30,495 bases of DNA from an uncultured Collinsella sp. (lineage in GTDB: Bacteria; Actinomycetota; Coriobacteriia; Coriobacteriales; Coriobacteriaceae), in assembly GCA_958439425.1 (NCBI GenBank), contig CAUBVH010000019.1, positions 1 to 30,495 of the forward strand, written 5' to 3'. A program made the position numbers and the translations under genes. The first letter of the stretch is position 1. The number at the start of each line of letters is the position of its first letter. This document shows, in pieces, positions 14,034-21,434 of this stretch. The notes beneath the pieces were generated by a model. The model was not told the DNA's origin. It made no database searches and was given only the letters and a program-made list of their open reading frames with translations.

Positions 14034-15497
14034 CTACTCGCCGCGCTTCTCCTCGCGGCGAGCGGCGGCACGTGCATCGTGGATGCCCTTGATCGCGGCA
14101 TGGCGTGCCGTGCGGGCGTCATGGATGGCGTCGCGAGCCTCGGCGGTCGTTGCCTTGGCAGAGCGCAACTTGGCGGCCAGGTCGGGGTTGGTTTCGGCGA
14201 CCGCGGCAATCGTGGGGCCGTCGAGCTCCTCTTGCGTGGGCTCGGCCAAAAAGTCGATGGCATACTGGGCGGCCACCATGGAGCCCTTTGCCAGCACAGT
14301 CTCGTCGATCTTGTAGAAGCAGGAATGTTGGGCGTACGTGGCGCCAATCTTGGGGTTGCGCGTACCTACAAAGGCGAGCACGCCCGGTACACGGCGCAGG
14401 TACTCCGAAAAATCCTCGCCCGAAAGTGTGCCGCGATAATGGCCTTCGCCGGCTGCACCCAGGCACTTGACCACGGCCTGACGACAACGCTCGCTCGAGG
14501 CGGCATCGTTTTCGACCTTATAATTGGCGATGGTGTAGTCGGTGAGCTCTGCCTCGGCGCCCAAGGCGGCCGCGGTATGCTCCACGATGCGGCGCATGAG
14601 CTCCGGCATTTCCTCGTGGGTCGAATCTCCGTAGGTGCGCACCGTGCCGGCGAGGTAGGCCGTGCCGGCGATAACGTTGCGCGCGGTGCCGCCGTGCAGC
14701 TCGCCGACGGTAATGACGGCCGGCTCGTAGGGGCTGATCTCGCGCGAAACGATGGTCTGCAGGGCATTGACGATCTCGGCGGCCACCATAACGGCGTCGT
14801 GGCCGTGCTGGGGCATGGCACCGTGGCATGAGGTGCCGCGAACATCGATGCGGAACCAGTCGGTATTGGCCATGCGCGGTCCGGGCTCGCAGCTCACGGT
14901 GCCGGCGTCGACCTCACTCCAGATGTGCGCGGCGTAGGCGCCATCGACGCCGTCGAGCACGCCCGTGCCGATCATGAGTTTGGCGCCCTGGCCGTTTTCC
15001 TCACTGGGCTGGAAGACGATGCGGACTTCGCCGTGGATGTCGTCGGTCATATGGCGCAGGATCTGCAGCGTGCCGAGCATCATGGCGATGTGGCAGTCGT
15101 GGCCGCAGGCGTGCATGCAGCCCTCGTTGACGCTGGCGAAATCCTCGCCGGTCTGCTCGGTGACGGGCAGGGCGTCGATATCCGCACGCAGCAGGATACG
15201 GCGGCGCGGCGTGCCGTCCTCGTGGTAGGCATCCGACGCGGTACCGCGAAGCGTTGCCACCAAGCCGGTCTTGAGCGGACGCTCGTAGGGGATATTCATG
15301 GCGTCGAGCTGGTTGGCGATGTCGGAGGTCGTGCGCTCCTCGGCAAGGCTCAGCTCCGGGTGCTTATGGAAGTGTCGGCGCTGCTTGATGATGTAGGGCT
15401 CAAACTCGGCGGCGATATCTTGGATGGCTGCGGTGACGTCGTCAGCCGCTCGCACCTCGGTCGCCGCCATAATCTGCTGTGCCTTGGTCTTCGTCAT
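14034..15497 (-). CDS. M20 family amidohydrolase/aminoacylase with C-terminal extension
   Basis: This 487-residue metallohydrolase belongs to the M20D amidohydrolase group (hippuricase or N-acyl amino acid hydrolase type). Metal-site motifs are LLRADIDALPV near 102-112 and HACGHDCH at 129-136, then PSEENGQGAKLM. The dimerisation lid contains HGAMPQHGHDAV. I chose ATG 15497, ten bases after AAGGAG; the only longer option is a TTG. About 65 extra residues follow the catalytic domain, Ala-, Arg- and His-rich, with a repeated HDAR heptad-like pattern suggesting a helix. The usual family length is near 400. The true substrate cannot be told. It diverges from the YtcJ-like gene. Confidence 0.9.
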   Translation of the reverse strand: MTKTKAQQIMAATEVRAADDVTAAIQDIAAEFEPYIIKQRRHFHKHPELSLAEERTTSDIANQLDAMNIPYERPLKTGLVATLRGTASDAYHEDGTPRRRILLRADIDALPVTEQTGEDFASVNEGCMHACGHDCHIAMMLGTLQILRHMTDDIHGEVRIVFQPSEENGQGAKLMIGTGVLDGVDGAYAAHIWSEVDAGTVSCEPGPRMANTDWFRIDVRGTSCHGAMPQHGHDAVMVAAEIVNALQTIVSREISPYEPAVITVGELHGGTARNVIAGTAYLAGTVRTYGDSTHEEMPELMRRIVEHTAAALGAEAELTDYTIANYKVENDAASSERCRQAVVKCLGAAGEGHYRGTLSGEDFSEYLRRVPGVLAFVGTRNPKIGATYAQHSCFYKIDETVLAKGSMVAAQYAIDFLAEPTQEELDGPTIAAVAETNPDLAAKLRSAKATTAEARDAIHDARTARHAAIKGIHDARAAARREEKRGE

Positions 15498-15549
15498 GGT
15501 CGATTTGCTCCTTGCTGGTTTTTGCAAAATCGTACAGGCTCATTCCAGT

Positions 15550-15600
15550 ATGCCACCTGCCACTTGGCCTGGCAAAGCTGCCGTTTGCCGCTTGGCATTT
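15550..15600. promoter_or_regulatory. Cluster of TGCC/GGCA half-sites between divergent genes
   Basis: TGCCA, TGCCA, TGGCA, TGCCG, TTGCC and TTGGCA occur within 50 bases, some as inverted pairs (for example TGCCACTTGGCCTGGCA). The cluster lies midway between the divergent M20 and YtcJ-like genes. A regulator site is inferred only from position and repetition. TACACT at 15620-15625 is a possible -10 for the plus-strand gene. Confidence 0.3.
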
Positions 15601-15663
15601 TGTAACCGAGACGGGGGAGTACACTCGGGGATGTTGAATTTCCTGCCAGAGATGGGGATGCCC

Positions 15664-17301
15664 ATGCAACATATCGATCGGATTATCCGCTCCGAGAACG
15701 TCTTTACCGCGCAAGACGGCATCGATACCGCCCGCGAGCTGGCGATTGCCATCGCAGGCGACCGTATCGTCGCAGTCGGTGCGCCCGATGACGTGATTGC
15801 CGCCGCTCCTGCCGCCACGTTGGTTATCGACTACGGCGAGCAGTTTGTCTGCCCCGGTTTCCATGACGCTCATCTGCATTTCTTCCATACCTCGGTCGGT
15901 TCCTCGCCGTACATGCTCATGGATATGGGCACGTCCGAGGCGGCGCTGGTGCAACATGCGCTCGAGTTTTCCCAGGACCTGCCCGACGACGCTTGGGTTG
16001 TGACGCAGGGCTGGCGCGATTACCGTTGGGACCCGCCCGAGCATCCAACCAAGGCGTCGCTCGATGCGGCATTTCCCGATCGTCCTTGCGTTATGTATTC
16101 GGGTGACGGGCACACGCTTTGGCTCAACAGCCGCGCACTCGAGGCGCTCGGCGTCACGCGCGACAGCGAGCCACCAGCGGGCGGCAGCTACGACAAGGAC
16201 GCAAACGGCGAGCTCACGGGCATTGCTCACGAGGCGGCTGCCATGCAGCTGCTACCGCGCTGCCTTGAGTGGCTGGGCGAGGATCGCATCGCAAGCGCTT
16301 ACGCCGATCAAATGAGGCGTATGGCCGAGCAGGGCATCACCTCGATATGCGATATGTCGCTCATGCCCATGCCGGGCTGCGATTTTATCCGCGACGACGT
16401 CTACGACAAACTGCAGGCAGCCGGCAAGTTGGGCATCCGAGCCCATCTGTTCCCCACGCTGCTGGATGACCAGTCGCACTTGGAAGAGCTGCAGGCACGT
16501 TACGCGAACAATGTGCTGCTCTCGGCACCGGGCTTTAAGCAGTTCTTCGACGGCGTGTCGAGCGAACACACGGCGTATCTCACCGAGCCCTATACCAATC
16601 CGCGCTTCCCGGGCGACCAGGGCCGTCTGACGGTTCCCGCCGAGCGCATGCGCAAGCTAGTTCTGGCGGCCGCGGAGCGCGGCCACACCGTGCGCATCCA
16701 CGTCATCGGCGACGGTGCCATCCATGCCGCGCTCGATATCTTTGAGGAGGCGGCAGAGCTGTACGGCCTGCCCCAGCACGGTCATAACACGCTCGAGCAT
16801 CTGGAGAACCTCTTGCCCGAGGACATCGATCGTCTACGCAAGCTTAACGTCGTTGCCTCGAGCCAGCCCTGTCATATCACACTCGACCCGGGTGGTCCGG
16901 AGCGCGACCTGGGCTTGGAGCGTAGCCGCATCATGTGGCCGTTTGCGACCTATAAGCAGCGCGGCATCCGCCAAGCCTTCGGCACCGATAGCCCCATCAC
17001 AGCCGTTACCAGCATGAACGTGCTCTACACGGCTATCACCCGCCAAGACCCCAAAAGCCACTGGCCCGAGGGCGGCTGGTTACCGAGTGAGCGTATCGAC
17101 GCGGCAACAGCCCTGCGCAACTACACCCTGGGCAGCGCCTATGCAGCGGGCGACGAGCAAAACCTCGGCAGTCTGGAGCCCGGCAAGTACGCCGACCTGG
17201 TAGTCCTGGACCAAAACCCGCTCACCATCGACCCCCAAGAGCTGCAAGCCACCAAGGTTCAGGCCACCTACCTGGCGGGCAACTTAATCTACGAGCGCTA
17301 A
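15664..17301 (+). CDS. YtcJ-like amidohydrolase family protein
   Basis: This 545-residue protein belongs to the amidohydrolase superfamily, amidohydro_3/YtcJ group, with a split N-terminal beta domain (IIRSENVFT, ELAIAIAGDRIVAVG) and a TIM-barrel metal site. Visible ligands are HxH at 70-72 (PGFHDAHLHF), then HVIGDGAIHAALD, LEHLENL and FGTDSPITAV with the catalytic Asp. It ends with GSLEPGKYADLVVLDQNP, typical of the family. Several in-frame ATGs are possible (15631, 15658, 15664); I chose 15664 because GGGG lies six bases upstream, a possible -10 at 15620-15625 would leave a normal leader, and the length fits. Substrate unknown, probably an amide or ester. Confidence 0.88.
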   Translation: MQHIDRIIRSENVFTAQDGIDTARELAIAIAGDRIVAVGAPDDVIAAAPAATLVIDYGEQFVCPGFHDAHLHFFHTSVGSSPYMLMDMGTSEAALVQHALEFSQDLPDDAWVVTQGWRDYRWDPPEHPTKASLDAAFPDRPCVMYSGDGHTLWLNSRALEALGVTRDSEPPAGGSYDKDANGELTGIAHEAAAMQLLPRCLEWLGEDRIASAYADQMRRMAEQGITSICDMSLMPMPGCDFIRDDVYDKLQAAGKLGIRAHLFPTLLDDQSHLEELQARYANNVLLSAPGFKQFFDGVSSEHTAYLTEPYTNPRFPGDQGRLTVPAERMRKLVLAAAERGHTVRIHVIGDGAIHAALDIFEEAAELYGLPQHGHNTLEHLENLLPEDIDRLRKLNVVASSQPCHITLDPGGPERDLGLERSRIMWPFATYKQRGIRQAFGTDSPITAVTSMNVLYTAITRQDPKSHWPEGGWLPSERIDAATALRNYTLGSAYAAGDEQNLGSLEPGKYADLVVLDQNPLTIDPQELQATKVQATYLAGNLIYER

Positions 17302-17319
17302 TATTCATGCCGTACCGTT

Positions 17320-17371
17320 AAACGCGGCTCGGGCAGCATATTTTGGGATGGCGCTCGAGCCGCGTTTGTTT
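17320..17371 (+). terminator. Terminator of the YtcJ-like amidohydrolase gene
   Basis: AAACGCGGCTCG (17320-17331) pairs perfectly with CGAGCCGCGTTT (17356-17367), followed by GTTTG. The stem is 12 bp with a 24-base loop, 18 bases after the stop codon. Confidence 0.75.
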
Positions 17372-17907
17372 GCAAATGGGGGGGTTCGTTAGGAGCGTCC
17401 CCGCCCTGCTTGATTTGGGCGCGGGGCGGAGGCGCCGCCGCCCCGCGCCCAATTTGGACAGCAGCAATGCTATCTCTAGGTGTTTTGCATACTTTCCATT
17501 ACGAATTGCATAAAAAGGCTGGGATGTTCTTCCGGATCCTGATGTACCCCCGTCCGCGCCGTGCAAAAAACGGAGTATTCAGCACTGCGAGCTCTGCCTG
17601 TGCCGCTGCGGCTGAGTAACGTTGCAGAGATTGACGTCATTTTGTGCTCCGGTGCGGCGTGAGGCATGCCTTTCTGTCCTGACGGGGTTTGCCTGCCGAC
17701 CAAAATCGCTGGCCGAAGGCGTCCTTGGGACCAATATGGTGTGTCCGGCACGTATGCAGCCGTCCTGGTCTGCTGAATACTCCCAAAAATGCACGGTGCT
17801 CCCCAGGGGACCCGTGCGCGCAGCGAAAACCATGCCCACGTTCCTATCCGCATCGCCATTTTGCTGCACTGACTTTTCTGAATACCGGGCCCGATAACGT
17901 TGACTCA
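17372..17907. other. Gene-free spacer with hairpin and imperfect inverted repeat
   Basis: I find no convincing gene in these 536 bases. Open frames exist on both strands (the longest at 17476-17859, minus) but lack ribosome binding sites and match nothing I know. A perfect 15-bp GC-rich hairpin lies at 17415-17429 with 17438-17452, without a T run. An imperfect inverted repeat joins 17559-17584 and 17771-17796: GGAGTATTCAGCA and CCGTGCA match exactly, while the A-rich centre differs. The 238-bp span could be a decayed mobile element, but no transposase is present. Confidence 0.5.
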
Positions 17908-18052
17908 GCTCCCGTGTGGCGCCGGAGGGGCGGGATATAAGGTTTATCGCGAGTTCCGCACGAGCCGAAGGCCACTTAATGTGGCCTTCGTGCGAGCAGG
18001 ACTGCCCGAGCAGGAAACCTTATATCCCGCCCCTCCGGCGCCACACGGGAGC
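17908..18052. repeat. 145-bp nested palindrome upstream of groES
   Basis: Bases 17908-17945 and 18015-18052 form a perfect 38-bp inverted repeat enclosing 69 bases. In the centre, 17966-17975 and 17981-17990 form a 10-bp perfect stem around TTAAT, extended by CGCA/TGCG after a five-base bulge. The inner loop lies at the midpoint of the whole element. The arms begin GCTCCCGTG and end ATAAGGTTT. No protein is encoded and no flanking target duplication is visible. The arrangement matches the element at 20276-20420 in size but not in sequence. Confidence 0.95.
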
Positions 18053-18109
18053 CGCGCACAAGTTATCCCCCGGCATTCAGAAAATCTAAGTGCCAAAAAA
18101 TAAGATTTT

Positions 18110-18199
18110 TTGACTCCGTGTTGTATAACCCGCCATTCGTGGGTACCATTCAACGCGTACGCAAACAAAAAGGGTTAATTCGCGTGGTATAACCGCGCG
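18110..18199 (+). promoter_or_regulatory. Probable groESL promoter region without CIRCE or HAIR
   Basis: GTATAACC occurs twice (from 18123 and from 18187), each offering TATAAC as a -10. TTGACT (18110-18115) is not correctly spaced for either. The second copy sits in an imperfect palindrome (18181-18199) pairing CGCGTGGT with ACCGCGCG. I searched by eye for the HrcA site CIRCE (TTAGCACTC-N9-GAGTGCTAA) and the HspR HAIR motif and saw neither. The assignment of a start site is uncertain. Confidence 0.4.
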
Positions 18200-18221
18200 G
18201 CCCAAAAAGGAGGAGACAAGC

Positions 18222-18515
18222 ATGTCGTCTTTGAAGCCGCTTGCAGATCGTGTTCTGGTCAAGCCCGACGAGGCCGAGCAGAAGACCGCTTCTGGTCTGT
18301 ACATCGCCAGCAACGCCCAGGAGAAGCCGCAGCGCGGCACCATCGTTGCCGTTGGCGCCGGCAAGGTCAACGACAAGGGTGAGCGCATCCCCATGGACGT
18401 CAAGGTCGGTGACGTTGTCATCTACGGTAAGTTCGGTGGCAACGAGGTCAAGGTCGACGGCGAGAAGTATCTGCTGATGCGCGCCGACGACATCTACGCT
18501 GTTGTCGAGGCCTAG
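18222..18515 (+). CDS. groES: Co-chaperonin GroES
   Basis: GroES is the seven-fold lid that closes the GroEL folding chamber. The 97-residue protein is full length, with LKPLADRVLVKP at the start, a mobile loop around EAEQKTASGLYI (about residues 17-28) that contacts GroEL, PQRGTIVAVGAG, and the C-terminal KYLLMRADDIYAVVE. The ATG at 18222 follows AAGGAGGAG by about seven bases. groEL starts 96 bases after its stop codon, so the two almost surely share a transcript. Codon use is that of a highly expressed gene. The spacer holds a small CGCCGC/GCGGCG hairpin. Confidence 0.97.
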   Translation: MSSLKPLADRVLVKPDEAEQKTASGLYIASNAQEKPQRGTIVAVGAGKVNDKGERIPMDVKVGDVVIYGKFGGNEVKVDGEKYLLMRADDIYAVVEA

Positions 18516-18611
18516 TCTCGTCAGAATCTCTGATTCGTCTTTGAACGCGCCCGCCGCATAGGACTCGGAAGCGGCGACGCGAGTCACGTTTCTTTTGGAG
18601 GATTACCTACC

Positions 18612-20249
18612 ATGGCAAAGAACATTACGTTCAACACCGATGCCCGCGCTAAGCTCGCCAAGGGTGTCAACACTCTGGCCGACGCCGTTACCGTCACCAT
18701 GGGCCCCAAGGGTCGCTACGTTGCTCTGCAGCGCACGTTTGGTGCCCCGACCATCACCAACGACGGCGTTTCCGTCGCCAAGGAGATTGAGCTCGAGGAC
18801 AACATCGAGAACATGGGTGCCCAGCTGGTGAAGGAGGTCGCCACCAAGACCAACGACACCGTGGGTGACGGCACCACCACCGCAACCCTGCTCGCTCAAG
18901 CCATCGTCAACGACGGTCTGCGCAACGTCGCCGCTGGCGCCAACCCGCTGGCCATCCGTCGCGGCATCGACAAGGCCGTCAACGCCGCCGTCGCCGAGAT
19001 GAAGAAGCAGGCCAAGCCGGTCGAGACCAAGGAGCAGATTGCTTCCGTCGGTACCATCTCCGCCGGTGACCCCGAGGTCGGCGAGAAGATCGCCGAGGCC
19101 ATGGAGGTCGTGGGCAAGGACGGCGTCATCACCGTCGAGGATTCCCAGACGTTCGACATCACCATCGACACCGTCGAGGGCATGCAGTTCGACAAGGGCT
19201 ACGTCTCCGCTTACTTCGTCACGGATAACGACCGCATGGAGGCCGTGATGAAGGATCCGTACATCCTCATCACCGACCAGAAGATCTCCAGCGTCCAGGA
19301 CATCATGCCTGTTCTCGAGGCTGTCCAGCGCGCTGGCCGTGGCCTGCTCATCATCGCTGAGGACATCGATGGCGAGGCTCTGCCGACCCTCGTCCTCAAC
19401 AAGATCCGTGGCGCCCTCAACGTCTGCGCCGTCAAGGCCCCGGGCTACGGCGATCGCCGCAAGCGCATCTTGGAGGACATCGCCGTCCTCACCGGTGGCC
19501 AGGCTGCTCTGGACGAGCTGGGCGTGAAGGTCGCTGACATCACCGCCGATATGCTTGGTACCGCTAAGTCCGTCACTATCTCCAAGGACAACACCGTCGT
19601 CGTCGGCGGCGCTGGCTCCAAGGAGGCCATCGACGCCCGCATCGCTCAGATCAAGGGCGAGATGGAGAACACCACCTCTGACTTCGACCGTGAGAAGCTC
19701 CAGGAGCGCCTGGCCAAGCTCTCCGGTGGCGTTGCCGTCATCAAGGTCGGCGCTGCTACCGAGTCCGAGCTCAAGGAGATCAAGCACCGCGTCGAGGACG
19801 CCCTGCAGGCTACCCGTGCTGCTGTCGAGGAGGGCATTGTCGCCGGCGGCGGCGTCGCCTTCATGGACGCTGCTCCTGCGCTCGACGCCGTTGAGCTTGA
19901 CGACCCCGAGGAGAAGATCGGCGTCGACATCGTCAAGAAGGCTCTGACTGCTCCGGTCGCCACCATCGCCAAGAACGCTGGCTTTGAGGGCGCCGTCGTG
20001 GTCGACAAGGTTGCCGAGCTGCCCGCCGGCCAGGGTCTCAACTCTGCCAACGGCGAGTGGGGCGACATGATCGAGATGGGCGTCCTCGACCCCGTCAAGG
20101 TCAGCCGCGTCACCCTGCAGAACGCTGCTTCTGTCGCCAGCCTGATTCTTATCACCGAGGCTACCGTCTCCGATGTGCCCAAGAACACTCAGCTTGAGGA
20201 CGCTATCGCTGCTGCTACCGCTGGTCAGCAGGGCGGCGGTATGTACTAA
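18612..20249 (+). CDS. groEL: Chaperonin GroEL
   Basis: This 545-residue ATP-driven chaperonin forms the double-ring chamber that folds cytosolic proteins with GroES. ATP-site features are present: TMGPKGRYVAL (29-39), TITNDGVSVAKEIEL with the conserved Asp at 51, and VGDGTTTATLLAQ with Asp86; VEEGIVAGGGVAF lies near 397. The ATG at 18612 follows GGAGG by ten bases. The C-terminus ends in GQQGGGMY, so the repeated Gly-Gly-Met tail of many GroELs is reduced to a single short unit. The gene is followed after 26 bases by a 145-bp nested palindrome, which may stand in for a terminator. Only one groEL is in the window. Confidence 0.98.
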   Translation: MAKNITFNTDARAKLAKGVNTLADAVTVTMGPKGRYVALQRTFGAPTITNDGVSVAKEIELEDNIENMGAQLVKEVATKTNDTVGDGTTTATLLAQAIVNDGLRNVAAGANPLAIRRGIDKAVNAAVAEMKKQAKPVETKEQIASVGTISAGDPEVGEKIAEAMEVVGKDGVITVEDSQTFDITIDTVEGMQFDKGYVSAYFVTDNDRMEAVMKDPYILITDQKISSVQDIMPVLEAVQRAGRGLLIIAEDIDGEALPTLVLNKIRGALNVCAVKAPGYGDRRKRILEDIAVLTGGQAALDELGVKVADITADMLGTAKSVTISKDNTVVVGGAGSKEAIDARIAQIKGEMENTTSDFDREKLQERLAKLSGGVAVIKVGAATESELKEIKHRVEDALQATRAAVEEGIVAGGGVAFMDAAPALDAVELDDPEEKIGVDIVKKALTAPVATIAKNAGFEGAVVVDKVAELPAGQGLNSANGEWGDMIEMGVLDPVKVSRVTLQNAASVASLILITEATVSDVPKNTQLEDAIAAATAGQQGGGMY

Positions 20250-20275
20250 GGCCGACAAGGTCTAGAACTCCCACC

Positions 20276-20420
20276 GGGAATCCGGGGGCGTGACGGGGTC
20301 TTCTCTCCGGAACGTCCTCGGACATGCAAAGAGGCTCCGCATCGCGCTTCGCGCTGCGGAGCCTCTTTGCGTCCTGCGGAATGTTCCGGAGAGAAGACCC
20401 CGTCACGCCCCCGGATTCCC
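20276..20420. repeat. 145-bp nested palindrome downstream of groEL
   Basis: Bases 20276-20313 and 20383-20420 form a perfect 38-bp inverted repeat enclosing 69 bases. The centre holds a second perfect stem, 20326-20341 with 20355-20370 (16 bp), capped by CGCG-CTT-CGCG. The inner loop is at the exact midpoint. Arms begin GGGAATCCG and end CTCCGGAAC. There is no T run, no coding content and no visible target duplication. Dimensions equal those of 17908-18052 although the sequence is unrelated. Confidence 0.95.
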
Positions 20421-20451
20421 TGCGTTTACGGCCTTGAGGTCGGCGGGCGGA

Positions 20452-20548
20452 GGAGGACGTGGTTGTGGGGGATGCGTGTCCCGGTCGCTGTTTCGCGGCT
20501 CTGCCGCGAAAGGCGCGCTACTTTGGGGCGGATGGAGGACGTGGTTGT
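20452..20548. repeat. Direct 15-bp repeat flanking a perfect small hairpin
   Basis: GGAGGACGTGGTTGT occurs at 20452-20466 and 20534-20548; both copies follow GGCGGA, the second with one extra T. Between them TTTCGCGGC and GCCGCGAAA (20491-20511) form a 9-bp hairpin with loop TCT. No gene is seen between 20421 and 20612. Confidence 0.7.
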
Positions 20549-20612
20549 TGCGCTGACTTGTCCCTACCGCATTTCTGGAGCGTTTCCCCACCACAAATTA
20601 CCCTTGGCATAC

Positions 20613-20640
20613 TTGCGCGAACGATTGCTCGTGCTACACT
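20613..20640 (+). promoter_or_regulatory. Promoter of the FMN riboswitch operon
   Basis: TTGCGC (20613-20618), a 16-base spacer and TACACT (20635-20640), with TG one base before the -10 (an extended -10). Transcription would start near 20647, just ahead of the riboswitch. Confidence 0.65.
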
Positions 20641-20651
20641 TGCAAGTGCTG

Positions 20652-20833
20652 TTTCAGGGCGGGGTGGAATTCCCCACTGGCGGTAAATCGGGCGGTGCCA
20701 AAGGGGTGCCGCGGAGCAGGCGAGATGCCTGCGGCCGAGCCGATGAGTCCGCGACCCGTGTGTGCGTTGGTTCGCATGCCGGCTGAACTGGTGAGATTCC
20801 AGTACCAACGGTTAGAGTCCGGATGAAAGAGGC
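20652..20833 (+). promoter_or_regulatory. FMN riboswitch (RFN element)
   Basis: The conserved RFN blocks appear in order: GGGCGGGGTGGAATTCCCC, ACTGGCGGTAAAT, GCCGATGAGTCCGCGACCC, a variable arm, then TGAACTGGTGAGATTCCAGT, ACCAACGGTTAGAGTCCGGATG and AAAGAGG. These make the central multi-branch FMN-binding fold. The element ends about ten bases before the ATG of the S component and abuts its ribosome binding site (GCAGGTG), so control is likely at translation initiation: FMN would hide the site and shut down riboflavin import. No separate terminator hairpin is evident after it. Confidence 0.95.
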
Positions 20834-20843
20834 AGGTGATCTT

Positions 20844-21434
20844 ATGTCTGAACAGTCGCAGCATATCCATTTTGAGAACACGAATAGGTGGAGCACCAAA
20901 CAGCTCGTTACCATGGCGCTGATGTGCGCCTTGGGCGCCCTGTTTATGTATGTGCAGCTGCCCATCCTTCCTTCGGCGCCGTTTTTGACGTATGACCCGT
21001 CGCTGGTGCCGGCGATGGTGTGTGGATTTGCGTATGGCCCTGGCGCCGGCACTGCTGTTGCCGCTATGGCGATTGTTATCCATGCGCTTACCACGGGCGA
21101 TTGGGTCGGCGCACTTATGAACCTGGTGGCTACGCTGGGCTACATTCTGCCCGCGGCTATCGTGTACCAGAAGATGCATACCTATAAGGGTGCCGTGATT
21201 GGCCTAGTGTTCGGTGTCATTGCCGCTACGGCGCTGTCTATGGTCGCTAACCTTACCATTGGCGTATGGTTCTGGTATGGCTCGGTCGATGTGATCGCCC
21301 CGCTCATGATTCCTGCCGTGCTGCCGTTCAACCTTATCAAGACCGTGCTTAACTCGGTATTGACGCTTGCAGTGTACAAGGCGGTCTCCAACCTCATCAC
21401 GCCTAAAAAGGACCAGGTCAAAGGCCGCGCATGA
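20844..21434 (+). CDS. ribU: ECF transporter S component, probable riboflavin-specific RibU
   Basis: This 196-residue integral membrane protein, with five to six segments, is the substrate-binding unit of an energy-coupling factor transporter. Family-like features are RWSTKQLVTMALMCALGALF at the first helix, LTYDPSLVPAMVCGFAYGP, and a C-terminal NLIKTVLNSVLTLAVYK. Riboflavin specificity is inferred mainly from the FMN riboswitch directly upstream. ATG 20844 is chosen because AGGTG precedes it; an in-frame ATG at 20823 lies inside the riboswitch core. Its stop codon overlaps the ATG of the ATPase gene (ATGA), so the two are translationally coupled. Another flavin-related substrate is possible. 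Confidence 0.82.
   Translation: MSEQSQHIHFENTNRWSTKQLVTMALMCALGALFMYVQLPILPSAPFLTYDPSLVPAMVCGFAYGPGAGTAVAAMAIVIHALTTGDWVGALMNLVATLGYILPAAIVYQKMHTYKGAVIGLVFGVIAATALSMVANLTIGVWFWYGSVDVIAPLMIPAVLPFNLIKTVLNSVLTLAVYKAVSNLITPKKDQVKGRA

Noticed and set aside
17476..17859. 127-residue minus-strand open frame in the gene-free spacer
   Set aside because: No ribosome binding site, no recognisable domain, and it crosses the arms of an inverted repeat. It could be a pseudogene remnant but cannot be supported.
18603..20258. 551-residue open frame antisense to groEL
   Set aside because: It mirrors the strongly biased codons of groEL, has a low-complexity Asp/Leu/Gly composition and no independent signal.
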